In this document: piece after piece, positions 52,061-60,336 of the stretch
Numbering within the stretch: the first letter of the stretch is position 1
How the letters are laid out: each line of letters begins with the position of its first letter
Origin: CAVRRZ01 sp963723745
GTDB taxonomy: Bacteria > Actinomycetota > Actinomycetes > Mycobacteriales > Geodermatophilaceae
DNA length: 64,000 nucleotides
NCBI GenBank assembly: GCA_963723745.1
Contig: CAVRRZ010000005.1
Coordinates: 1,116,001-1,180,000 of the forward strand
Reading direction: 5' to 3'
Made by a program: the position numbers and the translations under genes
The notes under the pieces: generated by a model
Told to the model about the DNA's origin: nothing
Seen by the model: only the letters and a program-made list of their open reading frames with translations
The model's database searches: none

Positions 52061-52705
52061 GTGCGCTGGTCGGTGGTGGTCCCCGCGAAGCGGCTCGCCG
52101 TCGCCAAGACGCGGCTGCGGCCGGTGACGGCCGGCCGGCCGGACCCCGTCGAGGCCCACGCCCGCCTGGTCCTCGCGCTGCTCGCGGACACGGTCGCCGC
52201 GGCGCTGGCCACGCCGTCCGTCGTCGACGTCGTCGTGGTCACCGACGACCCGGCCGCGGAGGCCTGCGTGCGGGAGCTGGGGGCACGAAGCGTGCCCGAC
52301 GCCCCCGACCGGGGGCTGAACCCGGCACTCGCGCACGGGGCGGGGACGACGACGACGGGCGCCGTCGCCGCGCTCTCCTCCGACCTCCCGGCGCTGCGGC
52401 CGGCCGAGTTGGCCGCCGCGCTGGAACGGGCGGGCGCCCACCCGCGCGCCTTCGTGGCGGACGCGGCCGGCACCGGCACCACGCTGCTCACCGCGGTCGG
52501 CGTCCCGCTCGAGCCCCGCTTCGGCCCCGACTCCGCGGCGGCCCATCAGTCCGGCGCCGTCCGGCTGGACGGCGACTGGCCCGGTCTGCGCCGCGACGTC
52601 GACACCGGGGCCGACCTGACCGCGGCCGCCACGCTTCGCCTCGGCCGGCACACCGCCGCGGCCCTGTCCGGCGCCGGCGAACCCGGCGAACCGGGAAGCG
52701 TGTGA
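52061..52705 (+). CDS. cofC: Phosphoenolpyruvate/2-phospho-L-lactate guanylyltransferase (F420 synthesis)
   Basis: CofC/FbiD transfers GMP to phosphoenolpyruvate or phospholactate, an early step of coenzyme F420. The 214 residues include WSVVVPAKRLAVAKTRL, VVVVTDDPAAEACVRELG, DRGLNPALAHG and ALSSDLPALRPAEL, the nucleotide-sugar-like fold of the family. Its position between gpsA and ppk1 is the same as Rv2983 (FbiD) in mycobacteria. GTG start at 52061; it diverges from plsC. The C-terminal 15 residues are low-complexity. Confidence 0.93.
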   Translation: MRWSVVVPAKRLAVAKTRLRPVTAGRPDPVEAHARLVLALLADTVAAALATPSVVDVVVVTDDPAAEACVRELGARSVPDAPDRGLNPALAHGAGTTTTGAVAALSSDLPALRPAELAAALERAGAHPRAFVADAAGTGTTLLTAVGVPLEPRFGPDSAAAHQSGAVRLDGDWPGLRRDVDTGADLTAAATLRLGRHTAAALSGAGEPGEPGSV

Positions 52706-52742
52706 ACCGTCACCGTTCACCTGCGTGCGGCACGATGACGGC

Positions 52743-54827
52743 GTGACCTCCGAGACGCTGCCCGCGGCGCCGGCCGGCCGGCGCGAACAGTTGCCCGCCG
52801 ACCGGTTCCTCAACCGCGAGCTGTCGTGGCTGGAGTTCAACGCCCGGGTGCTCGAGCTGGCCGAGGACGACACGCTGCCGCTGCTGGAGCGGGTGAAGTT
52901 CCTGGCGATCTTCGCCGGCAACCTCGACGAGTTCTACATGGTGCGGGTGGCCGGGCTGAAGCGGCGGCAGAGCATGGGCCTGTCGGTCCGCTCCCCCGAC
53001 GGGCTGACCGTCCGCGAGCAGCTCGAGCAGGTCAACGCCCGCACCCAGGAACTGGTGCAGCGGCACTCCGACGTCTTCAACAAGGACATCGGGCAGCGAC
53101 TCGCCGAGCAGGGCATCCGGATCGTGCACTGGTCCGACCTGGGCGACGCCGAGGCGATGCGCCTGCGCGAGTACTTCCGCGACCAGGTGTTCCCGGTGCT
53201 GACCCCGCTGGCCGTGGACCCGGCTCACCCGTTCCCGTACATCAGCGGCCTGTCGCTGAACCTCGCCGTCTCCGTGCGCGACCCCGATACCGGCGCGCCC
53301 CGGTTCGCCCGCATCAAGGTGCCGAACAACGTGCCGCGGTTCGTGCCCGTGCAGAGTCCCGACCAGGTGGTGTTCCTCCCGCTCGAGGACCTCATCGCCG
53401 CGCACCTCAACCAGCTGTTCCCGGGCCTCGACGTGCTGGAGCACCACGTGTTCCGGGTCACCCGCAACGCCGACTTCGAGGTCGAGGAGGACCGCGACGA
53501 GGACCTGCTGCAGGCGCTGGAGCGCGAGCTCGCCCGCCGCCGCTTCGGCCCCGTCGTCCGGCTCGAGGTCGCCGAGGCGATGGACCCGACGATCCTCGAC
53601 GTGCTGCTGTCCGAGCTGGAGGTCAACCCCGAGGACGTCCTCGAGGTGCCCGGCCTGCTCGACCTCAGCTCGCTCTGGGCGCTCTACGCCCTCGACCGCC
53701 CCGAGCTCAAGGACGACCCGTTCGTGCCGGCCACCCACCCGCGGCTGTCGGAGGGCGAGACCCCCAAGAGCGTGTTCGCCACCCTGCGCGAAGGCGACGT
53801 GCTCGTGCACCACCCCTACGACTCGTTCGCGACCAGCGTGCAGCGGTTCATCGAGCAGGCGGCCGCCGACCCGGACGTGCTGGCGATCAAGCAGACGCTG
53901 TACCGGACGTCGGGCGACTCCCCCATCGTCAACGCCCTCATCGAGGCCGCGGAGGCCGGCAAGCAGGTCGTCGTCCTCGTCGAGATCAAGGCGCGGTTCG
54001 ACGAGGAGGCCAACATCTCGTGGGCCCGTGAACTGGAACGGGCGGGCTGCCACGTCGTCTACGGGATGGTCGGGCTGAAGACGCACTGCAAGACCGCACT
54101 CGTCGTCCGCCGGGAGCACGGCGTCATCCGCCGCTACTGCCACATCGGCACGGGCAACTACAACCCCAAGACCGCGCGCATCTACGAGGACCTCGGCGTC
54201 CTCACCGCCGACCCCCGGGTGGGCGCCGACCTGACCGACCTGTTCAACACGCTCACCGGGTACTCGCGGCAGAACACCTACCGCACCCTCATGGTGGCGC
54301 CGCACGGCGTCCGCAACGGGCTGATCGAGAAGATCCGCCGCGAGGTCCGGCACGCCGCCGAGGGCAAGCCGGCCGGCATCAGGCTGAAGGTCAACGCGCT
54401 GGTCGACGAGAAGATCATCGATGCCCTCTACGAGGCGTCGAGGGCAGGCGTGCCGGTGCAGCTGCTCATCCGCAGCATCTGCTCGCTGCGGCCCGGCGTC
54501 CCCGGCCTGTCGGACAACATCGAGGTGCGCTCGATCGTGGGGCGGTTCCTGGAGCACTCCCGCGTGATGAGCTTCGTCAACGGCGGCGAGCCGGAGTTCT
54601 GGCTGGGCAGCTCCGATCTCATGCACCGCAACCTCGACCGCCGCGTCGAGGTGCTGCTCAAGGTCTGCGACGAGACCGCCCGCGAGCAGCTCCAGACGAT
54701 CCTGGACGCCGCGATGGCCCCCGACGTCCGGTGCTGGCACCTGGCCAGCGACGCCACCTGGAGCCGCTCCGGTGAACGGGACTACCAGGCCGAGCTGATC
54801 GCGAGGGCGGGACAGCGCGGTGCCTGA
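52743..54827 (+). CDS. ppk1: Polyphosphate kinase 1
   Basis: Ppk1 polymerises ATP gamma-phosphate into polyphosphate. The 694 residues carry the N-terminal ELSWLEFNARVLELAED, the head and catalytic domains, the phospholipase-D-like motifs VHHPYDSFATSVQRFIEQAA and the catalytic His in RYCHIGTGNYNPKTARIYEDLG, and LVDEKIIDALYEAS. The GTG at 52743 was chosen; an upstream GTG at 52725 adds six residues. It overlaps mutT1 by eight bases, as in mycobacteria. Confidence 0.96.
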   Translation: MTSETLPAAPAGRREQLPADRFLNRELSWLEFNARVLELAEDDTLPLLERVKFLAIFAGNLDEFYMVRVAGLKRRQSMGLSVRSPDGLTVREQLEQVNARTQELVQRHSDVFNKDIGQRLAEQGIRIVHWSDLGDAEAMRLREYFRDQVFPVLTPLAVDPAHPFPYISGLSLNLAVSVRDPDTGAPRFARIKVPNNVPRFVPVQSPDQVVFLPLEDLIAAHLNQLFPGLDVLEHHVFRVTRNADFEVEEDRDEDLLQALERELARRRFGPVVRLEVAEAMDPTILDVLLSELEVNPEDVLEVPGLLDLSSLWALYALDRPELKDDPFVPATHPRLSEGETPKSVFATLREGDVLVHHPYDSFATSVQRFIEQAAADPDVLAIKQTLYRTSGDSPIVNALIEAAEAGKQVVVLVEIKARFDEEANISWARELERAGCHVVYGMVGLKTHCKTALVVRREHGVIRRYCHIGTGNYNPKTARIYEDLGVLTADPRVGADLTDLFNTLTGYSRQNTYRTLMVAPHGVRNGLIEKIRREVRHAAEGKPAGIRLKVNALVDEKIIDALYEASRAGVPVQLLIRSICSLRPGVPGLSDNIEVRSIVGRFLEHSRVMSFVNGGEPEFWLGSSDLMHRNLDRRVEVLLKVCDETAREQLQTILDAAMAPDVRCWHLASDATWSRSGERDYQAELIARAGQRGA

Positions 54828-55794
54828 CCGCCCGTCGGAGGTGTCGGCCGGCTCGTCGGGGCAGCGGCTCATCGCCGCGGCCGGCGGAGTTCTGTGGCGC
54901 CCCGCTGCGGACGGCGGGATCGAGACCGCCGTCGTCCACCGGCCGAAGTACGACGACTGGTCACTGCCCAAGGGCAAGCTCGACGTCGGGGAGCACGCGC
55001 TGGTGGCCGCCGTCCGCGAGGTCACCGAGGAGACCGGCGAGGGGGTGGTGGCCGGGCGGCGCAGCGTGCGGACGACGTACACCGCTCCGCAGGGCCCCAA
55101 GCGGGTCGACTACTGGCTGATGCGGGCGCTGGGCGGGCGCTTCGAGCCCAACCCCGAGATCGACGACCTGCGCTGGGTGCCGTTCGCGACGGCGACCGAC
55201 ATGGTCACCCACGAGCACGACCGGGTCGTGCTCGCCGACGCCGCCCGGGACGACGTCCCGACCGCGCCGACGCTGCTGCTGGTCCGGCACGCCAGTGCCG
55301 GGAGCCGCTCGGACTGGTCCGGGGACGACGACCTGCGCCCGCTGGACGCCAAGGGCGTGCGGCAGGCCCGGGTGCTGGCCGAGGTCCTGCCGGTGTTCGG
55401 CCCGACCGCGGTGCTGTCGGCGACGCGCACCCGCTGCATGCAGACCGTCGAGCCGCTCGCCGAGAAGCTCGGCCTGCCCGTGCAGCCGCTGCCCGCGTTG
55501 GGCGAGGAGGAGTTCGCCGACGACCCGCAGGCCGGTCTGGAGATCGTCGAGGAGCTGCTGGCGCCGCGGGACGAGCCGGGGGTCACCGTGATCTGCAGCC
55601 AGGGCGGGGCGATCCCCTCGGTGCTGATGGCGCTCGGCGTCCACTGGGAGGGGATGGCCGGCCGGCTCTACCCGCCCTGCGCCAAGGGCAGCGTGTGGGC
55701 TCTCGGCGGGCGCCCGGGCAGGATGTCGGCCGACTACTACCGCGACTTCGATCCCGACCCGGATGCTCCCGGGGAGCTGTCAGAGCGCGGGTAG
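54820..55794 (+). CDS. mutT1: MutT1-like Nudix plus histidine-phosphatase fusion protein
   Basis: A 324-residue fusion. The N-terminal half is a Nudix hydrolase (Nudix box from GKLDVGEHALVAAVREVTEE to ETGEG) and the C-terminal half a histidine phosphatase (LVRHASAGSR, with SATRTRCMQTVEPLAEKL). Mycobacterial MutT1 has the same architecture; it cleaves 8-oxo-dGTP stepwise and also acts on diadenosine polyphosphates. The gene starts inside the ppk1 end, so its product and polyphosphate kinase are made together. Its 3' end overlaps the convergent leuD by 15 bases. Confidence 0.94.
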   Translation: MPDRPSEVSAGSSGQRLIAAAGGVLWRPAADGGIETAVVHRPKYDDWSLPKGKLDVGEHALVAAVREVTEETGEGVVAGRRSVRTTYTAPQGPKRVDYWLMRALGGRFEPNPEIDDLRWVPFATATDMVTHEHDRVVLADAARDDVPTAPTLLLVRHASAGSRSDWSGDDDLRPLDAKGVRQARVLAEVLPVFGPTAVLSATRTRCMQTVEPLAEKLGLPVQPLPALGEEEFADDPQAGLEIVEELLAPRDEPGVTVICSQGGAIPSVLMALGVHWEGMAGRLYPPCAKGSVWALGGRPGRMSADYYRDFDPDPDAPGELSERG

Positions 55795-56379
55795 CGCCTT
55801 GGGCAGCCACGACGGCCGCGCGGCCTCGTAGCGGTCGATGTCGTCGAGGTTGCGCTCGGTGAGGCCGACGTCGTCGAGCCCCTCGAGCAGCCGCCACCGG
55901 GTGTAGTCGTCGATCTCGAACGGCACGGTCACCTGGCCGTAGGTCACCTGCCTGGCCTGCAGGTCGACCGTCACCTGGAGTGCCGGGTCGGCCTCGATCG
56001 CCGCCCACAGCGCCTCGACCTCGGCCTGCGGCAGCAGCACGGTGAGCAGCCCGGACTTGGTCGAGTTGTTCTTGAAGATGTCGGCGAACCGCGAGCTGAT
56101 GACCACCCGGAAGCCGCCGTCGAGCAGGGCCCAGCAGGCGTGCTCACGGGAGGAGCCGGTGCCGAAGTCGGGGCCGGCCACCAGGATCGATGCGTCGGCG
56201 TACTCGGGCTTGTTGAGCACGAAGTCGGGCTCGTTGGTCCGCCAGGCGACGAACAGGCCGTCCTCGAAGCCGGTGCGGGTGATCCGCTTGAGGTACTCGG
56301 CCGGGATGATCTGGTCGGTATCGACGTTGGTCCGCCGCAGCGGGGCCGCGGTGCCGGTGTGGGTGGTGAAGGCGTCCAT
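55780..56379 (-). CDS. leuD: 3-isopropylmalate dehydratase small subunit
   Basis: LeuD completes the LeuCD isomerase of leucine synthesis. The 199 residues include RRTNVDTDQIIPAEYLKRI, GPDFGTGSSREHACWALLD and NNSTKSGLLTVLL, the swivelling aconitase-like domain. The ATG at 56379 lies five bases after the leuC stop. The 3' end overlaps the mutT1 end. In Mycobacterium, hupB lies in this interval, but here there is no space for it. Confidence 0.96.
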   Translation of the reverse strand: MDAFTTHTGTAAPLRRTNVDTDQIIPAEYLKRITRTGFEDGLFVAWRTNEPDFVLNKPEYADASILVAGPDFGTGSSREHACWALLDGGFRVVISSRFADIFKNNSTKSGLLTVLLPQAEVEALWAAIEADPALQVTVDLQARQVTYGQVTVPFEIDDYTRWRLLEGLDDVGLTERNLDDIDRYEAARPSWLPKALPAL

Positions 56380-56384
56380 CGTGG

Positions 56385-57791
56385 TCAGACTCCAGCGAGT
56401 TCGGCGGGGGCGGTCAGGTGGCCGGTCACGGCGGTGGCGGCGGCCACGGCCGGCGACACCAGGTGGGTGCGGCCGCCCTTGCCCTGGCGGCCCTGGAAGT
56501 TGCGGTTGCTGGTCGAGGCCGACCGCTCCCCCGGCTTGAGCTGGTCGGGGTTCATGCCCAGGCACATCGAGCACCCGGCACCGCGCCACTCGGCGCCTGC
56601 GTCGATGAACACCTGGTCGAGGCCCTCGGCCTCGGCCTGCGCCTTGACGGCGACCGACCCGGGGACGACCAGCATGCGGGTGTCGGGGTCGACCTTCTTG
56701 CCGCGCAGCAGCTCGGCGGCCACGCGCAGGTCCTCGATCCGACCGTTGGTGCACGAGCCGAGGAAGACGGTGTCGACCTTGATGTCGCGCAGCCGGGTGC
56801 CGGCCTGCAGGCCCATGTACTCCAGCGCCTGCTCGGCGGCGCGCCGGTCGCCCTCGTCGGCGAACTCGGCGGGGTCGGGCACGCGCTCGGAGATCGGCAG
56901 CCCCTGACCCGGGTTGGTGCCCCAGGTGACGTAGGGGGTGAGGGTCGAGGCGTCGAGGTGCACCTCGCGGTCGAACACGGCGCCGTCGTCGGTGCGCAGC
57001 GTCCGCCAGTACTCGAGCGCCGCGTCCCAGTCGGCCCCCTGCGGGGCGTGCGGACGGCCCTTCAGGAAGGCGAAGGTCGTCTCGTCCGGCGCGATCAACC
57101 CGGCACGAGCCCCGGCCTCGATCGACATGTTGCAGATCGTCATCCGGGCCTCCATCGACAGCGCCTCGATCGCGCTGCCGCGGTACTCGATGACGTGGCC
57201 CTGGCCGCCGCCGGTGCCGATCTCGGCGATGACGGCCAGGATGATGTCCTTGGCGCTGACGCCCGGGGGAAGCTCGCCGTCGACGGTCACGGCCATCTGC
57301 TTCGGACGGCGCTGCGGCAGCGTCTGCGTGGCCAGCACGTGCTCGACCTCGCTGGTGCCGATGCCGAACGCGAGCGCGCCGAACGCGCCGTGGGTGGAGG
57401 TGTGGCTGTCGCCGCAGACGATGGTCATGCCCGGCTGGGTGAGGCCGAGCTGCGGGCCGATCACATGCACGATGCCCTGGTCGCGGTCGCCCATCGGCGC
57501 CTGGCGGAGGCCGAACTCGGTGGCGTTGCGCCGCAGCGCCTCGATCTGGGCCCGGCTGATCGGGTCAGCGATCGGGCTGAGGATGTCCAGCGTCGGGACG
57601 TTGTGGTCCTCGGTGGTCATGGTCAGGTCCGGACGGCGGACCGTGCGCCCGGCCGCGCGCAGCCCGTCGAACGCCTGCGGGCTGGTGACCTCGTGCACGA
57701 GGTGCAGGTCGATGTAGAGCAGGTCGGGCTCTCCCTCGGCGCTGCGCACCACGTGGGCGTCGTAGACCTTCTCCGCCAGGGTCTTGGGCAC
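56385..57791 (-). CDS. leuC: 3-isopropylmalate dehydratase large subunit
   Basis: LeuC carries the [4Fe-4S] cluster that isomerises isopropylmalate. Cluster ligands are the Cys in FLGSCTNGRIEDLR and the pair in GAGCSMCLGMNPD. The N-terminus KTLAEKVYDAHVV and GDSHTSTHGAFGALAFGIG are typical. Length 468, normal. The GTG at 57791 has GGAGG six bases upstream. A divergent IclR gene and an inverted-repeat operator lie upstream. Confidence 0.96.
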   Translation of the reverse strand: MPKTLAEKVYDAHVVRSAEGEPDLLYIDLHLVHEVTSPQAFDGLRAAGRTVRRPDLTMTTEDHNVPTLDILSPIADPISRAQIEALRRNATEFGLRQAPMGDRDQGIVHVIGPQLGLTQPGMTIVCGDSHTSTHGAFGALAFGIGTSEVEHVLATQTLPQRRPKQMAVTVDGELPPGVSAKDIILAVIAEIGTGGGQGHVIEYRGSAIEALSMEARMTICNMSIEAGARAGLIAPDETTFAFLKGRPHAPQGADWDAALEYWRTLRTDDGAVFDREVHLDASTLTPYVTWGTNPGQGLPISERVPDPAEFADEGDRRAAEQALEYMGLQAGTRLRDIKVDTVFLGSCTNGRIEDLRVAAELLRGKKVDPDTRMLVVPGSVAVKAQAEAEGLDQVFIDAGAEWRGAGCSMCLGMNPDQLKPGERSASTSNRNFQGRQGKGGRTHLVSPAVAAATAVTGHLTAPAELAGV

Positions 57792-57821
57792 GGATACCTC
57801 CGAGGTGTGACTGGACTAGCG

Positions 57822-57838
57822 ATCTCACTGAGTGAGAT
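57822..57838. promoter_or_regulatory. Operator palindrome between leuC and its IclR-type regulator
   Basis: ATCTCACT-G-AGTGAGAT is a perfect 8+8 inverted repeat in the 61-base divergent region. On the minus strand it fills the spacer between TTGCAT (-35-like) and TAGTCC (-10-like), 18 bases apart, directly upstream of leuC. It is the likely binding site for the regulator encoded next to it, repressing leuCD and perhaps its own gene. Confidence 0.65.
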
Positions 57839-57852
57839 GCAAGTATTGCTCT

Positions 57853-58554
57853 GTGGGACAGCCTAACCCCGTTGCCGTCTTGGACAAAGCGGTGGCCATT
57901 CTCCGCGCCGTCGCCGACGAGCCGGCCACGCTCGCCGAGCTCGTCGTCCGTACCGGCATCCCGCGCGCGACCGCGCACCGCCTCGCCGTGGCCCTGGAGG
58001 GACACCGGCTGGTTCAGCGCAGCGACGACGGCAGCTGGAGCACCGGGCCGGGGCTGGGCGAGCTCGCCCGCGGGGGCACCGACCTCGCCGACGTGGCCGA
58101 GCGGCACCTGGTCACGCTGCGCGACGCGAGCGGCGAGAGCGCGCAGTTCTACGTGCGCGACGGCGCCACGCGGGTCTGCATCGCCGCCGCCGAGCGGGCG
58201 CACGGGTTGCGCGACACCGTGCCGGTCGGCGCCCGCCTGCCGATGACCGCGGGCTCGGCGGCGCACGCGCTGCTGGCGTTCACCCCGGTCGAGGAGGTCA
58301 ACCGGCTGCTGCCCAACGCCAGCTTCACCGCGCGCACGCTGCTCGACGTCCGCCGCCGGGGCTGGGCGCACAGCGTGGCCGAGCGCGAGCCGGGCGTGGC
58401 CTCGTTGTCGGCTCCGGTGCGCAACCCGGGAGGCGCGGTTCTCGGCGCGGTGTCGATCTCGGGACCGGTCGAGCGGCTGGGCCGTCGTCCGTCGCCGGAG
58501 GTGGTGGGGGCCGTGCTCGACGCGGCCGCCGCGATCGCCCGCGCCACCCGCTGA
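57853..58554 (+). CDS. IclR-family regulator of leucine genes (LtbR/NdgR type)
   Basis: A 233-residue IclR protein. The N-terminal winged helix (NPVAVLDKAVAILRAVADEP, VRTGIPRATAHRLAVALEGH) binds DNA and the C-terminal GAF-like effector domain (DTVPVGARLPMTAGSAAHALLAF, AVLGAVSISGPVERL) senses a ligand. LtbR of Corynebacterium and NdgR of Streptomyces, always divergent from leuCD, control leucine and other amino acid pathways. The GTG at 57853 matches family starts; an ATG at 57832 would overlap the operator. Confidence 0.92.
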   Translation: MGQPNPVAVLDKAVAILRAVADEPATLAELVVRTGIPRATAHRLAVALEGHRLVQRSDDGSWSTGPGLGELARGGTDLADVAERHLVTLRDASGESAQFYVRDGATRVCIAAAERAHGLRDTVPVGARLPMTAGSAAHALLAFTPVEEVNRLLPNASFTARTLLDVRRRGWAHSVAEREPGVASLSAPVRNPGGAVLGAVSISGPVERLGRRPSPEVVGAVLDAAAAIARATR

Positions 58555-58559
58555 CGTCT

Positions 58560-58602
58560 CGCCGTCCCCCTCTCTCGCCGTCCCCCTCTCTCGCCGTCCC
58601 CC
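58560..58602. repeat. Short 16-base tandem repeat
   Basis: CGCCGTCCCCCTCTCT occurs twice in perfect tandem (58560-58575, 58576-58591), followed by a partial third copy. It lies in the 177-base gap between the IclR gene and the molybdopterin oxidoreductase. The rest of the gap holds no gene. Confidence 0.85.
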
Positions 58603-58731
58603 GCTGGACCTGAGCCGCGCCGCGGTGCCGAGAGCCGCCGTGTGCCGCGGCTTGCGGCCCGTCGCGGCGGCTCTGGTCGGGCCGCTCCCCCGCGTCTGGT
58701 CAGGAACGCCGCCAGGGCGAAGACTGCCGCC

Positions 58732-59838
58732 ATGACCGCGACGGAGAGCACCTACCGGGGGCGCGCCCGGATCGCCGAGCCGGGCGAGGGCATCGGTCTC
58801 GACGAGCTCGCGCTGGCCACCCGCAACCACGGGATGCCGCTCGAGGCGCTGCGCTACGACGTCACCCCGCCCGGGCTGCACTACGTGCTCGTGCACTACG
58901 ACATCCCGGCCGTCGACGCCGGCAGCTGGCGCCTCGACATCGGCGGTGCCGTGGCGCGACCGGTGTCGGTGACGTTGGACGACCTGATGCGCCGCTCCCG
59001 GGTGACCGCGCGGGTGCTGCTGGAGTGCGCGGGCAACGGGCGCGCCCGCTTCGAGCCCCGGCCGGTGAGCCAGCCCTGGCTGCTCGAGGCCGTCGGCACC
59101 GCCGAGTGGACGGGCACCCCGCTGGCCCCGCTCCTCGAGGAGGCCGGCCTCTCCCCCGACGCCGTCGACGTCACGTTCACCGGTGCCGACCACGGCGTCG
59201 AACGCGGGGTCGAGCAGGACTACGCGCGGGGGCTGCCGCTGGCCGAGGCGTTGCGCCCCGACGTGCTGCTCGTGTGGGGCATGAACGGCCAGCCGCTGCC
59301 GCCCCAGCACGGTGCGCCCCTGCGACTGCTCGTGCCCGGCTGGTACGGCATGGCCCAGGTCAAGTGGCTGACCCGGATCGAGGTGCTCGAGCGCCCGTTC
59401 GACGGTTTCCAGAACGCCACGGCCTACCGGCTCAAGGTGGAGGTCGAGGACTCCGGCGAGCCGGTCACGCGCATCCAGCCCCGCGCGCTGATGGCACCGC
59501 CGGGCTGGCCGGACTTCATGACCCGTGAGCGGTTCGTGCGCGCGGGGCGCGTGGCGTTGTCCGGGCGGGCGTGGTCGGGCCGGGCGGCGGTCACCGGCGT
59601 CGAGGTCAGTACGGACGGCGGCATCTCCTGGGCTCCGGCCGTGCTGGCTCCCGCGGATCCGGCGCACCCGTACGCGTGGCGGGCATGGTCGTTCGAGTGG
59701 CCGGCCGAGCCCGGCGTGCACGAGCTGCTCGTGCGGGCGAGCGACGAGCTCGGCGGTCAGCCGGTCGAGCAGGAGTGGAACCGGCAGGGCATGGCCAACA
59801 ACCTCGTCCAGCGCCTGCCGGTCACCGTGCTCCCGTAG
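58732..59838 (+). CDS. Sulfite-oxidase-like molybdopterin oxidoreductase
   Basis: A 368-residue protein of the oxidoreductase molybdopterin family. The Mo-liganding Cys is in ARVLLECAGNGRARFEP; the pterin-binding part continues with PLRLLVPGWYGMAQVKWL, and a C-terminal immunoglobulin-like dimerisation domain follows (ITGVEVSTDGG-like stretch, here VTGVEVSTDGGISW). No Tat signal peptide or haem domain is present, so it is predicted cytoplasmic and its electron partner is unknown. The ATG at 58732 was chosen over a longer Arg-rich frame from 58642. Confidence 0.88.
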   Translation: MTATESTYRGRARIAEPGEGIGLDELALATRNHGMPLEALRYDVTPPGLHYVLVHYDIPAVDAGSWRLDIGGAVARPVSVTLDDLMRRSRVTARVLLECAGNGRARFEPRPVSQPWLLEAVGTAEWTGTPLAPLLEEAGLSPDAVDVTFTGADHGVERGVEQDYARGLPLAEALRPDVLLVWGMNGQPLPPQHGAPLRLLVPGWYGMAQVKWLTRIEVLERPFDGFQNATAYRLKVEVEDSGEPVTRIQPRALMAPPGWPDFMTRERFVRAGRVALSGRAWSGRAAVTGVEVSTDGGISWAPAVLAPADPAHPYAWRAWSFEWPAEPGVHELLVRASDELGGQPVEQEWNRQGMANNLVQRLPVTVLP

Positions 59839-59967
59839 TTCCGTTCTCCGTAGCTCCGCCGACGTCCGGCTCCCCGCGCAGCGCGCCACGCCACAGCCGC
59901 GCCAGGGGGCCGGGGAGGGGAACGCGCCGCCGGGGCGACGACGGGAACGCCCACGGGGCGGGCAAGC

Positions 59968-60003
59968 AGAAGGGCCCCCGACCTGGTGGTCGGGGGCCCT
60001 TCT
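59968..60003 (-). terminator. Terminator of tRNA-Glu
   Basis: Perfect 16-base arms (59968-59983 and 59988-60003) with a 4-base loop lie five bases after the tRNA-Glu 3' end. On the minus strand the stem ends in CCCTTCT, a short T-rich foot. It can also stop transcripts arriving from the convergent oxidoreductase gene. Confidence 0.85.
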
Positions 60004-60008
60004 CGCTG

Positions 60009-60081
60009 TAGCCCCGAAGGGATTCGAACCCTCGCTACCGCCGTGAGAGGGCGGCGTCCTAGGCCGCTAGACGACGGGGCC
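60009..60081 (-). tRNA. tRNA-Glu (CTC)
   Basis: A 73-base cloverleaf: acceptor GGCCCCG pairs with CGGGGCT (first pair G-U), the anticodon loop CTCTCAC gives anticodon CTC (codon GAG), and the T loop reads TTCGAAT. No CCA is encoded. It is adjacent to tRNA-Gln and not far from gltX, matching the Glu/Gln-charging theme (in actinobacteria Gln-tRNA is usually made through Glu-tRNA). Confidence 0.95.
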
Positions 60082-60169
60082 GAGCTGCGGATCCATCTTG
60101 ACACGTCGACCGGACGAGCCGGTCGCCGGGGGGTGGACCCGGTGGTACTGAGGAGGTGGTGCTTCCTCG

Positions 60170-60241
60170 CTGGGGTACCAGGACTCGAACCTAGACTAAC
60201 TGAACCAGAATCAGTTGGGCTGCCAATTACCCCATACCCCA
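60170..60241 (-). tRNA. tRNA-Gln (CTG)
   Basis: A 72-base cloverleaf: acceptor TGGGGTA pairs with TACCCCA, the anticodon loop TTCTGGT between ACTGA and TCAGT gives anticodon CTG (codon CAG), and the T loop reads TTCGAGT. The discriminator is G and no CCA is encoded. Separated from tRNA-Glu by 88 bases on the same strand, so probably co-transcribed. Confidence 0.95.
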
Positions 60242-60336
60242 AGGGTGGCGCCTCTTGGACTCACTGCCTCGCAGCGCCGGAAACGACCATACCTGACCAC
60301 GGACGACGCCGTGGCACCGCCCCGAGGTGGCACCGG

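Noticed and set aside
57792..57852. T-box or leader-peptide attenuator before leuC
   Set aside because: The gap is only 61 bases and is fully explained by a promoter with an operator palindrome; no run of Leu codons.
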